Positions 1 to 10,777 of a stretch of 64,000 nt of DNA are shown here, piece after piece (positions within the stretch are counted from its first letter, which is position 1; each line of letters opens with the position of its first letter). Origin of the DNA: Oenanthe sinensis. Its lineage: Eukaryota > Streptophyta > Magnoliopsida > Apiales > Apiaceae. The stretch lies in the NCBI GenBank assembly GCA_028671895.1, contig CM053800.1, forward strand, positions 18,621,886-18,685,885, written 5' to 3'. The notes beneath the pieces were generated by a model. The model was not told where the DNA came from, did no database searches, and worked only from the letters and a program-made list of their open reading frames with translations. A program made the translations under genes and the position numbers.

Positions 1-2174
1 ATATTAGATTCTACTTTAACCTTATTACATGCATGACTAAGGTGTCCAGCAGAATTACAATTAGTACACAATTTCCTAGGTGCAGTGGGTGCAGGTGTAG
101 CAGAATTAGCAATTTTAACACCTATTTTCCCATTCCTATTACTCTTTGACTTGTTTTTGTTACCACCTAATTCAGTTTTAGCAGATTCAGTTTTAACTGG
201 CTCATTAGGTGTAACTTCTTTTACATTATCTTCCTCAATTTCTTTCTCTTTTAACTTATCCTCAACAAGCATTTCTTGTTTCCATACGATACTATCTTCA
301 TCTAAGGGTTCTGAGAGTGGGAGCTTAAAGATAGGATTACTACTCTTCTTAATGACAAAAGGAACATTTTCATTTTCTAATAAAATAGTACTAGAAGCAT
401 TGAAAATTATATTCCTTTTATCCTTCTTGTTTTTCCTTTTATGTTCATCGTAGTCAAAGCCTATACATGTCTTATTATCTAAGCTCTGCTTATCCATTAT
501 GTCTTTAGCAATATTAGCTGAGTTCTTAAAAGCTTCCAATTTTAACTCTAGCTCAGAAATCTTAGCCATAAGTGCTGTCTCAACCTTTGCATTACAGATA
601 ACCTTATTCTCTAAATATTCATTTCTTTCCTTAAGGTCATTAACTGTGATTCCTACAAGCTCTAGTTGTTCCTTTCCAGATTCTAGCTTTTAAATCTTCG
701 CAACTAGTCTAGCATTTTCTGCTTCAGAAGCTAGCATGCTTGTATGAATGTTAAACATCTCTATACTCAAGTCATTAATAGTATTTTTATATTCAGATAG
801 AGACATATCTACAGTGGTGAGAATAGGTACCTGTGCTGATGATGAAGATTCCTCTGAAGTGTCTGCCATTAATGCAAGATTTCCATATTCTTCTTCTTTA
901 GAATCTGTGTCATCCCAGCTTCTACCTTCAACAATGTAAGCCTTGCCTTGTTGTTTTGCAACCAAAGCATCCAATCTCTGTTTCAACTTCTCATTCTCCC
1001 TTTTCAACTCATCATAGCTTTTCTTCTCGTATGAACTCTTCTTCTCATAAACCCTATTGTCTTTTGCTTGTTTCGGTTTCTTACATTCAGTGGCGAAATG
1101 CCCTAGTTCATTGCAGTTGTAGCACCGGAACTTACTACGGTCTACCATGTTTGACTTGTAACCACCTCTTGAGTTGGATCCCGAAAATGATCCTGTCTTC
1201 TGAAATCTGCTACCAAAACTTTTCTTGTACTTGGGATTCCTTCTGAATCTTATATGCTTGAAACGCCCTGCCAAGTACGCCATAGATTTGTCTTCCATCT
1301 CATCAAGCTCTTCTAATGTATAAAAATCATCTTCCTCTTCAGCTTGTGATTCTGTAACCATTTCAGCTTCAATGATCAATTCTTTACCAATCTTGGTTTC
1401 AACAACCTTTGCTTCAGAAGTCTTCACTTCATCTGCCACAAGAGCTGTGGTCTTCATTAGTGCTGCACTCTTACTGTCCACTGAGCCGGAACCATAGATA
1501 ATCAACCTCTGTTCTTGTTCCATTTCATAAGTCTTCAATTTTCCATATAGCTTTTCAAGGGGCATGACATTGAAGTTATCCCTTTCTCTAATTGAAGAAA
1601 CTTTATGCTCAACATGATGTGGAAGAGTCAACATAAACTTCCTGTTCGTTTCCCTTAATGGATAGTTCTTCCCCTGGATACTCAACTCATTTAATAATTT
1701 ATTGTATCGCTCAAAGACTTGAGTGATTGTTTCTCCAGGAGTAGATTTGAACGCTTCATATCTTGATGTCAGTATATCCAACCGGTTCTCTTTTACTTCT
1801 TCTGTTCCTTCCATAATCAGTTCGATGGTTTCCCACATGTGCTTTCCAGATATACAATTTAGAATTTGATGGCACATGTCTTCATCCATTGAGTCAACAA
1901 TAATCAACTGAAGGCCTATGTCCAATGCAACAATTTCTTTCTCTGTATCAGTGAACTCTGTAGGATCCTTTGGAGTAGGCCATTGAGGAACTCTTACTCC
2001 GTCCACTGTAGATTCAGAAATCATCTTCATTGGTACAAACGGTCCGTTCTCTAAGATACCCATGTACAATAGATTTGCAGCCTTAATAAACAGGGTCATC
2101 TTCTTTTTCCAGAGATTATAATTCACTCTATCAAACTGAGGAACCTTAATACTTCCAACTTTCTAAGAACTCAT
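1..2174 (-). pseudogene. Copia SIRE-like gag and gag-protease linker, family A (5' part, runs off left edge)
   Basis: This codes for the capsid/nucleocapsid protein of a Ty1/copia element. Reading leftward, the start is the ATG at 2172-2174. A UBN2-type gag core follows, with a motif beginning NYNLWKKKM near the N-terminus. A canonical CCHC zinc knuckle (CYNCNELGHFATEC) lies at 1083-1124, and a second knuckle-like motif (CTNCNSAGHLSHAC) at 27-68, just before the protease would begin. Two in-frame stops break it: TAG at codon 4 and TAA at 690-692. The frame is otherwise open across both. The same order is seen in element F (51590-54075). Protease, integrase and reverse transcriptase would lie beyond position 1. 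What is seen is the frame and motifs; the lineage call is by resemblance. Confidence 0.85.
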
Positions 2175-2318
2175 GATATTGAATTTTTCAAAATTATTTA
2201 AAGTTCAAAACAATTTCTGAGTGAAATATTTTAAAAATTAAAAAATCCGCTAAAAATTCCAGAAGCTTCATACTGAAGTCCGAACAATAGATCCTGATTT
2301 GTAAACTCAATCAGTAAG

Positions 2319-2330
2319 CTCTGATACCAA
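2319..2330 (-). promoter_or_regulatory. Primer binding site, family A (initiator Met tRNA)
   Basis: On the minus strand this reads TGGTATCAGAGC, the complement of the 3' end of plant initiator tRNA-Met, one base inside the LTR end. It fixes the element direction as leftward and the LTR at 2332-3782 as a 5' LTR for the gag at 1-2174. Confidence 0.9.
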
Positions 2331-2494
2331 TTGTTAGTCCCAAATATCGTAGAAGGGGGGTTGAATACGATATTGTCCAATTTATAAAATATTCACGGAA
2401 TGGTTTGTTATGGACTTGTTGACAGTTCGAACAGTTATTAAATCAAACACAAGGTATGCAATAACACAACAGTTCGGGGAATATATCTTTTGAT

Positions 2495-2502
2495 TTATAT
2501 AA
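2495..2502 (-). promoter_or_regulatory. Candidate LTR TATA box, family A
   Basis: The minus strand reads TATATAAA inside the LTR, about 165 bp before the primer binding site, a usual place for the U3/R promoter of a copia LTR. This is sequence match only. Confidence 0.45.
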
Positions 2503-2869
2503 ACCCTGAGGGTGCTCCACAAATCTAAACTTTCGATTAGTTACAATGATTCACTAGTACAACAGTTAGATTACAAGCTTTAATGAAAACAACAAGGGTA
2601 ACAACAGCTGTGTGTACAAAATTAATGGCTTCAGTGTTTATTCTTGAATGCTCTCTGTGTTTTCTCTCTTTAATTGCTCTGTGTATCTCTCTGCCTATTT
2701 TGCTGAATGAATTCTTCAAAGACGATGCTTTGCTGCTATTTGTGTAGTCTTTTTCAACTTTTGATACGTGGCCCATTTTGTGCCAAGTAAATAAGTTGCT
2801 TCTTCGCTTCTATTTAACCTTAAGTATCGGGAACATTTTCTGAGTAATTGTTTAAGTATCGATGAGTCT

Positions 2870-3060
2870 GTAAACTAACTATCGGACACTTAAAACAATT
2901 CATGAAATAAAATCAATTACTTCAAACTGAGTAACTATCGGAATTATTAACTATCGGAAATTCTTTTTAATTCTTTTTAATTCTTTTATCCGATAGTTAG
3001 TAAGCATTTATTTCCTTTACCCGATAGTTAATAACTATCGGCTAGTGGGATGAAATATGC
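2870..3060. repeat. Cluster of CTATCGG / CCGATAG words in LTR A
   Basis: Six exact CTATCGG or CCGATAG heptamers and several one-base variants occur within about 190 bp, partly as inverted pairs separated by TTAATAA-like spacers that could form hairpins. Chance expectation for one heptamer on both strands over this length is about 0.02. It sits in the presumed U3 region. Confidence 0.8.
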
Positions 3061-3782
3061 CTTTTTCTTTTCTAATTCCTTTCTCACTTACTTTTCTCAC
3101 CCGATGGTTAATAACCATAGGAGAATAAGACAAAATAGGAATAAGACGAAATAGCTTGACCAATGACTTCTGGATACAGCTTCTGCAGTCTCATTCACTT
3201 AGCCAATTTTCGAACTTGTTAAGCCCTTTAACATTATTTCTTCCACTACAACCAAGTCAAATAAATATTTCCTTGTTAATTCGACCTTGATTTATTCTGG
3301 GCTTAATCGCATACCACTTAGGTTACTCATCTCAGTATCTGGTCAATTCTTCTGAATCAATGATGCAGTTCTCAAACTCTTTTGTGCTGTCGATTGGTGC
3401 AACTGGTCTGGTTCACAACCGACTAGCAAGATCTTGATCTTCACATCTTCTTTGCTATGCAATTGACTTTGTTCCTTGTTGATTAGAAGTGCTTCTAAAC
3501 TTCACTGGAATCTTCTGTTTTCTCTGTAGTAAAACCTTCTTCATCTTCAGAACCTTTGAACCACTTCAACTTTATTCTTCACTGAGGCTTGAACATGTTA
3601 ATGAACTTCTTTTAGTGATCTTCAATGTCTTCAAAGCTTCCTCTAATAATTTGGTCTTTTGTATTCAACTTATAAACGATTCGTAGTCGATTCCGTGCTT
3701 CATTTTAATATAAGTTACCGACCATCAGTGTTGAGTTAGTTTCCTCGGTTACATGTTACGTTACGTTACATTATGCTTTACA

Positions 3783-3799
3783 ATATCCCCCTATTTGAT
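3783..3799 (-). promoter_or_regulatory. Polypurine tract, family A element 3' end
   Basis: The minus strand reads CAAATAGGGGGATAT immediately before the LTR start, as expected for the plus-strand primer of a copia element whose 3' LTR is 2332-3782. Together with the primer binding site on the other side it shows that this LTR serves two element bodies. Confidence 0.75.
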
Positions 3800-3992
3800 T
3801 GTTAGAGTTCGACAAGCAAATCCCTTAAGAGGATAACTCAACTAACTTACAAGAAAAAGCAAATAAAAGACGGTAAACTAATATTAAATACATTCTGGAT
3901 CATATTATACATTTCAAGATTTCAAAAACAATTACAATGTAGAATGAATGTTCCTCTAGCCTGAACTGATATACATTAAGTCATTCTCATTC

Positions 3993-5066
3993 TCACTGTA
4001 CAAGACTTGCAAGCTGGTCATTCACTAGATCTAGCGCTTCTTCTTCTAGCATATTTCTTGGCTTGGGATCTGACAAAGCTTCCTGAAGTGTTTGCAAGAC
4101 AGCTACTCTCCTGATCTGCTTAACCTGTTCGAATGTAAATTCAAGAATTTTCGTCTTTCCTTTAACACTCAACCTTTTTGGAACTGCTTTAACTCGATCA
4201 GTGTTGTAACATGATTCTGCTCCCAACTTCTCCATGTAAAGCTTAGAGATTTCTGTCAATGCTGATTTGTCTTTATAGTTCGTCGAAGTCTTGATTTGAT
4301 CAAGTATAAAACCCAGTTCCTTAGAAGTCATGTAAGACATCTTGTGGATATCAACTATTTCAGTTTTTCCTTTGGGGTTCTTGTACCTGATTGCTAGAGG
4401 ATCCTTTAACACCATTGTCTCTGTCTCCCTGATTACATTAAAATCTGGAAAGACAATTGGAAAATCTGGCTTTTCTGCATATTCGAACACTTTTCCTGGA
4501 TGATTAAATCTGAATTCAGTCATTGCCTTGACTTTTTCAAAGTCCCAATTTCCTTCTTCTCTTGTATACACTGGCAATTTTGGTTGAGATCCGTTTGAAG
4601 GATCTATTCTTCTGACCTTGGAAATATCTACAGATTGATTTGATAAGACATTAAGTCTATAAGCATAAATGCACTCTGCAGCTTTCCATTTTTCTTCTGT
4701 CCTATGTCCTTCACTCCTAAGAAGCCCTTCAACATGTTTCAGACGCTTCAGAGGATATAGGCTCAGTCTTTCATCACTCAAACACAGTGTCTGAACCAAC
4801 TTGTCTTTATAGAAAATCACTGTATAAGAAGTTGTGTGAACTTCAGCTACTGTTTTGCTCATCTGATCTTCAATCATATCAGTAAGAAGTTCATTCACAT
4901 GAGATCTCTTGTCCGTCCTAATCTTCATGACATACAATTCTGTTAGAGACCTCAACTTGATAAAATTTGAAGAAATGGTCTTTGTGGTCGAATTATTGAA
5001 CTGAATCTGAATCTGCCATCCATTGATGTTGGTCGTGATGAATATCAACTTGATAGTTTGTTTCAA
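3993..5066 (-). CDS. Extra 3' ORF of SIRE-like copia element, family A (C-terminal part)
   Basis: An open frame of 357 codons in the position where SIRE-like elements carry an additional ORF after RNase H, about 200 bp before the polypurine tract. It is hydrophilic with no clear membrane segment or signal peptide, so I see no support for an envelope function. It resembles in style the extra ORFs of families D, E and F in this window (lysine/glutamate-rich, C-terminal part with YVMKIR and FEQVKQIRR). The upstream part is missing because at about 5067 the sequence switches to a family-B LTR. The listed ATG is therefore probably internal. Function unknown. Confidence 0.6.
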   Translation of the reverse strand: MKQTIKLIFITTNINGWQIQIQFNNSTTKTISSNFIKLRSLTELYVMKIRTDKRSHVNELLTDMIEDQMSKTVAEVHTTSYTVIFYKDKLVQTLCLSDERLSLYPLKRLKHVEGLLRSEGHRTEEKWKAAECIYAYRLNVLSNQSVDISKVRRIDPSNGSQPKLPVYTREEGNWDFEKVKAMTEFRFNHPGKVFEYAEKPDFPIVFPDFNVIRETETMVLKDPLAIRYKNPKGKTEIVDIHKMSYMTSKELGFILDQIKTSTNYKDKSALTEISKLYMEKLGAESCYNTDRVKAVPKRLSVKGKTKILEFTFEQVKQIRRVAVLQTLQEALSDPKPRNMLEEEALDLVNDQLASLVQ

Positions 5067-5783
5067 TGCATGTATTTAGTCATCCTCTACAACATTTAAT
5101 CCGGGTTTACTTGATCCATGAGTAGACTATGAAAACAAATCATTATTTGAGCACGGCCATGCATTTTATAGTCTCACTCAATCAAGAGGCCAATAATATC
5201 TATCCTAATTATAGGAGGGTTAAATCATTTATCTATCATTCATATTTCTTATACGACTCATGATATACCCGATGTCCACTTTTATCATCACCCGGTCAAA
5301 GGTAACTTTTAATGTAGTCAAAGTATATTAATCCTCGTATAGAAATATAATGATCTTAAGTCAAAGGATCATTACACCATTATCACTGTGAGTCTTTCTT
5401 ATGACTTTATTAAACATGAAGAATCTCACTGTGGGTCTGTTCAGTATCATGTACTCCTACATGTACCTATGTATTGACTTTAGTATCCCCATACTTATAA
5501 CCAATGAGATGTGGTTATCAGTCAAACAACATACTAGTCTATTTATGTATTATTATTGTCCTATAATAATAATACTCGACTAGGGACATTTAAGAATATG
5601 ATCTATTATATAATCTCAAGTTCAAGTCATGTACTAAACTATACAATGTGTATCATGATTCTAAGGACATTTATTATGCTAACAAATATATCGCAGTAAT
5701 TAAAGTCATAATAAATATGTTTATTGAATAATCAAATGACATAAAGGTCTATTGTATTGCCTCTAGGGCACTTACACTAACAA
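5067..5783 (-). repeat. Family-B copia LTR fragment (717 bp)
   Basis: The sequence matches the distal half of the LTR seen complete at 18085-19628 and 25301-26843, including blocks with AAGAGGCCAATAATATC and CTCTAGGGCAC, and ends in CACTAACA. Its right end is an exact LTR terminus that abuts protease-region coding sequence. Its left end is an abrupt junction with the family A ORF. Either it is the 5' end of an element inserted into the neighbouring protease region, or the 3' LTR of element B fused by deletion of pol. Confidence 0.75.
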
Positions 5784-6034
5784 AGTAGACAAATTAACCT
5801 CTATAACATAAATACCTGAATCAGAAGCTTGACCAGCCTTCTTCTTCTTCAGATCCTCCAACTAAGCATGACAGTTTCTCTTCCAATGACCTGGTTTACC
5901 ACAGTAGTCATAATCACCTTTTGCAATAGCACCCTTAGGCTTTAAAGCCTGTTTGGGATTGGTCTTTGGCTTGGGACCATAAGCAAATCCAATTTACTTC
6001 TTTCCCTTCCATTTGCCTTTCCTTTTAGCCTTAC
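5784..6034 (-). pseudogene. Family-B copia gag C-terminus and protease start (fragment)
   Basis: Minus-strand translation gives a basic stretch (KRKGKWKGKK), then a zinc knuckle of the form YCGKPGHWKRNC, then SGIYVIEVNLS, which in copia proteins comes just before the protease active site. The first knuckle cysteine is replaced by tyrosine and a stop follows the knuckle. It is the continuation of the gag at 10130-10777, split by a 4.1 kb LTR insertion. Everything downstream (protease to RNase H) is absent. Confidence 0.75.
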
Positions 6035-9000
6035 TGTGACGCCCTCCCAATCCGGGGTCTAGATCGGGGAGTCACTAACACTCTATATGCATACATCCTA
6101 TATAAATATAAACAATCACAAATATAGATATACATGACCCCAACTATTACCCTGGACCTTTAACAGGTAATGGTATGAAACAAGCACAACTCTAAATTCA
6201 TTAATTATATAACCAGAATAAATATTATTACAACTTTGAATCATCTGACAAAAGTCTATCAACATGAACACTTAAGACTTAACAAAGTCTTTTCCTTCTA
6301 ACTCAGCCTCGATCCTACCTGTTCAATCTCAGCCAGCCTAGCATAATTAAGAAAGGAGGTATTCTTCCTCGCAGTCTGCTTAATACGTTCCATGATTCTC
6401 AAAAGCTGTAGAGGTTAGAAAATAAAAGAATGAGCCACAAAAGCTCAGCAAGTAACCATGTGGGTTAAAAAAAACAGTTCTACAGGCTTATATATAATTT
6501 GAAAAGTCTTTTCTCAAAACCATGCTTTAAAAATCATTGTTGGACCTCATTGTCCCATAACTATAATCAAAATTTCATTCAGGGTATTCATTATTCGCAA
6601 GACTTTCTTTTATAAATCCACTGGCAAGGTTAAATAATTTTAATAACTGGTGCAAGGTATTAAGAAACTAGAAGCAATAAACATTTCCAAGTATAGGAAT
6701 AATCTGCAGGGTTAGATGGATAACAGGAAGTAATATATAGCAATTGAAACAAAATCAAGTCAAGATATGTCTGACAGTTTAAGCTGTAAAGGGCATGATA
6801 TAACAGGGCATTTCAATTTTCATTATTAATCATTTCAAAGATCAGTTGTATAAAACTGTCCTCTCATTAGGACCTTGCTTTTCAAATCATTTATAAAACT
6901 GTCCTCTCATTAGGACCTTTGCTTTTCAAATCATTTATAAAACTGTCCTCTCATTAGGACCTTTACTGTTTAAAAACAATTATTTTGGTTGAAGTTTTCT
7001 CACAACGCCAGACAATACGGGTGATCAGCCACGTAAAGTCCCCATAACGGACTAAAGTCCCTCTGGACATAAAGAGTACTCATAAAGGCACTTATTGCCA
7101 TTGGCCTTGGGCTATCTCATTATAGCCATTGACTATCTCATTATAGTCTTCACATAAAAAGTGCTGGACCGGCGTCACTCGGCCTCTTACGCCTCCAACC
7201 TATAGGAATCCGCAGAAACCATTTTGATCGGAATTCCTATAATAACCAAAACCTTTCTTTTTAAAATTACCAATTCATTTGATGAAAAAGACTTCTTAAA
7301 AGTCGGATTTCATATTTAAATCCATTTTAAAGATCATTAGACAGAGGTAAAGTTTATTTCAGGATAAGTCTCAAAACAAGTCTCTGTTGTAATAAAGTAA
7401 GCTGAAATCATGAACTGGGGATCCAAAACCAAGCTATAGTTGTGAAGTCAGGTTACAGGGTCAATTAGCAGGTATAACAAGATGTTTTGAAAACAGTTGA
7501 AAGGCATTTAGTTGTAACAGTAGTTAGGCAATAGCAACAGGGTAAGTTCAGAATTAAAGTTCAAGTAAACGTTGCTAAGGAAATGGTGAAAACATAAGTC
7601 ACAATTCAGGGTTAGTGGATTAAGATTTTAAAATATTTTATAAGCTGTCAGTAGCAGTTCAGGGATTGAAAAGTTTAAGGTATATCAAAACTGGTATAAG
7701 GTTGCCGTTTAAGTAAGCAGTTAAAGTAAGACAGACTATAACTTAAAACAGTTGAGATAAAGTAAAATAGTCGCAGGGTCATAAAACAGTTCATAAAACA
7801 CTTCTTAAGTTTAAAGAGATTAGGCAGTAGTTACTTGCTTCAAAATGATTGCTACGGCTGCTGAACAGGTAGATCTCACTACACCAACTCTAACTCTCTA
7901 CTTTTGCTTTCCCTTTGTCTTTCACCTCAACGTCCTTCGTATCTACACACGTAATAATACTATTTCAGTATCTCATTCATACTCGACGTTATCTTTAACG
8001 TCTAACTCACTCTACCCTTTCGTTACTGTAACCCCTTAACATATAATAATATATTGTAGACATACTCTACTCATCAACCAATTATATACTGGCAGGCACA
8101 AAGCACATAAGCATTCACTTTAATTATCACACTAATACTATTCCTGACTGATAGCTTTTCCTATATCGAAGTGGTGTGCCAATAGTGTTTTATAAGATTA
8201 TTTTAGTTTTAGAAAATTTTGGCAGCACCTCCCCTGTAATTGGAGCTACTCGTCGGAATACAACCGACACAAACAAACATCAATCTCAATCATACATAAT
8301 CAGACAATCATATAAATTACCAATTCCATATTAAACAAAGCAATGTCTATTATATAATTAACAATACTATTGCCATTCCAATATAACAAAAATTCGAATA
8401 TATTATTATATATATATATTCGAAAATATGCTACTATAATTCAAAACTTCCAAGTGCTCAAGCAATTACATTTCTGATTCCCATATATCACTTCTATATC
8501 TACAAACACTTGGTAATTAACATCAAACTCAAGTAAAGCTCATATTACCATTTAGGCATTAACCAAATTCGAACATAACTATATATATATATTCGAAATT
8601 TAGGTTAATAGTTTAGAAACTATTAATAATCGACTAATACACCTCAATTAAATCAATTAATAATTTACACAAATTATTCCCATCTCATAACCAAGCTTAG
8701 CATTAACAATTAAACATACCTATTTTCAACACTAATCGGTAATTAGCAACTTGGCCGGGGAAAAATTTAATTATAACTTTGAAAAATTCGAAAACTAACA
8801 TGCAATTTTAACATGTCATTGTAGAAATGCAAAGCAACTAGTTAAATTCAATTTGCATCTAATACATTTCACAACCTAACCAAGTCGGTTATTACTAATT
8901 CAAAACAACCGAAGCTAGTCATGGATTATAAATCAGAAAATATTATAAAAGCTAACATGCAAGCTCTATCAAAGACCATACAAGCAACTAGATTATGTTA

Positions 9001-10129
9001 CTAATATTAGCAACCCTTTACGGACATAAACCCATCACCGGCTCGCCGGAGTCATCACCGGTGATGGCTGAGGTACACGGTGGGAGTCCCTTTACGGGTC
9101 TTTTACCACAAAAAACTCAGCCCCCTTCCTCCACTTCCTACTACCATCATCAAAACACTACTCTAGCTTCGAAATCAATCCTCCAAATCACTTGCATGCA
9201 ACTACTATACATACGGTTACACACACACACGGCCATAACTTAATTGAAAGATGGAATTACCGAATTGAAACAAGTGACTAGCGGCAAAAAGAAAGCATTA
9301 CAAAGACATAATAATCAATATACTATATAGGTTGAGATGAGAGAATGGAGAGAGAGCGGAGACCTGAACCAACTGGAAATGCAGGGGCACAAAATGAGAA
9401 GAAACTGAGCTGGGTTTGATTTATAAAGACAAGGGCAAAGTGGTCTTTTCACAATTGCTGAAATTTGATTTAAAACAATTTAATATTCGAATTTTGATAC
9501 AAAAGGGGTACAAAAATAAGTTTTATATTTTTAAAATAAATAACATAATTTTATAAGCTCATCCATATTTTTAAAATATTTTTCTGACGAATAAATATTT
9601 AAATAAAAATCGGAGAAGTTTCAGAACTTTAAATAGAAATAAGAGTATAAAATTATTTAAAACTATTTCGGGGCTCAAATAAAATAAAATTTTATTTTTC
9701 AAAAGTCTCAGAATATATACAGAACATTTTGGAAAAGATTTCATGATTTTTGGACATCCCCATAATTAAATATGGAATTTAGAAGAGAAATATTTTCAGG
9801 ATAAAATAAGACTGAGAAAATCATATAACAATATTGAAACTGAATTAAATCACACAACCATTTTTAGAAAGTCTCTAAAATCACATAGAAGCTACATATA
9901 AAATTTCATAATTATTGGACACACCAATAATTTTATAAAAATCAAATAGTGCATCAATTTAGCATAAAAAGTCAATTAATCACTTTAATAAATCACTTGA
10001 ACACATTGTGGTCAAACAGGCAGTCAACTAGACATATAAAATGACCACATACCACATCTTATCATATTGGAGCACAAAAATAATACATCTCATATTAATT
10101 AAATATATATAAATACCTCAATCGTTACA
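6035..10129 (-). mobile_element. Solo LTR (4.1 kb) of a Ty3/gypsy element, TSD CTTAC
   Basis: The unit begins TGTGACGCCC and ends CGTTACA and is flanked by the perfect 5-bp duplication CTTAC (6030-6034 and 10130-10134), splitting a copia gag frame. It has no coding region of note. Blocks near 7150-7200, reverse complemented, match the 3' LTR at 28109-32889 (AAGAGGCCGAGTGAC, CCAGCACTTT), which follows a gypsy pol, so it is best read as a minus-strand solo LTR of the same broad family, left by LTR-LTR recombination. Small open frames inside (7845-8039, 8995-9243) show no recognisable product. Confidence 0.8.
6850..6980. repeat. Three-copy tandem repeat, 43-44 bp unit
   Basis: Units start at 6850, 6893 and 6937, each carrying AAAACTGTCCTCTCATTAGG followed by CTTTTCAAATCATTT. 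It lies inside the solo LTR. The related LTR at 28109-32889 also carries a three-copy tandem repeat but with a different unit. Confidence 0.85.
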
Positions 10130-10777
10130 CTTACCTTTGTTGTCTACCATTAGCATGGCAACAGGTTCAGCCTTTTTCATGTTGGTTTCAGCTGTTCGTA
10201 ACATGGCCAATAATTCATTGAGTGTTTTGTCTATCTCATTCATATTGTAGTTCATAATAAAATGAGTATATTTGTTGTTCAAAGATTACAAGATCAAGTC
10301 AATCTGAGCTTTCAGACCAATCGGGAAACCCAAAGTATCAAGATACTCAATATAACCTATCATCTTTAGAACATGTGGTTGAACAAGTTCACGCTCTCCC
10401 TGTTTATAAGCATACAGTGCTTTGCTCTTGTCGAACCCTTCTTGACGAGCCTGTCCCTCAAATATTCTTTGAAGGTGTTCAATCATTTCATAAGCATTCA
10501 TATGCTCATGTTGTTTTTGAAGCTCAGCACTCATGGTTGCAAGCATGAGACACGCAACATCATTCGCATCAACAATATGCTTCTGATAAGCATTTTGCTG
10601 AACACGAGTTGCATTCTCAGTAGGAGGAGTAGGTGAAGGAATTTCAATGACGTGAAGCTTTCGCTCCTGCCTGAGGACAATCCTCAAATTCTTATACCAA
10701 TCAAGGAAGTTAGTTTCTGTCAGCTTGTCCTTCTCAAGGGTTGCTCTCACAGAGAAGTTATTTGTGTTGTTTGCCAT
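10130..10777 (-). pseudogene. Family-B copia gag N-terminal part
   Basis: This is the gag of a Ty1/copia element, unrelated to the SIRE-like gags here. The probable start is the ATG at 10775-10777 (MANNTNNFSVRATLEKDKL), typical of copia gag. A UBN2-like core follows with NFLDWYKNLRIVLRQERK and YEMIEHLQRIFEGQARQ. An in-frame stop occurs at about 10286-10288. The frame resumes with AMLRTAETNMKKAEP before the gypsy LTR interrupts it at 10129. An ATG 27 codons further upstream is open but has no gag-like sequence, so I chose the later start. Confidence 0.85.

Larger units (their letters stand above)
2332..3782 (-). repeat. LTR of SIRE-like copia, family A (shared between two element bodies)
   Basis: A 1451-bp LTR whose plus-strand ends are TGTTAG and TTACA, i.e. 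TGTAA...CTAACA in element direction. The left edge meets the primer binding site and the right edge meets a polypurine tract, so internal sequence lies on both sides. A TATA-like box on the minus strand is at 2495-2502. The stretch at 2870-3060 is packed with the word CTATCGG on both strands. Small open frames inside it are not genes. Confidence 0.85.

Noticed and set aside
85..1246. Plus-strand open frames over the family A gag
   Set aside because: They are antisense shadows of the minus-strand gag, which has clear motifs.
2537..3686. Open frames of 65-79 codons near 2537-2776 and 3489-3686
   Set aside because: They lie inside LTR A, have no recognisable motif, and contain the repeated noncoding words.
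5401..5583. Short frame also seen in similar form at 19207-19434 and 26423-26650
   Set aside because: Conservation is due to the LTR being repeated; it carries no codon-like constraint or known domain.
6850..6980. CRISPR-like array
   Set aside because: Three contiguous tandem units without spacers, in plant LTR DNA.
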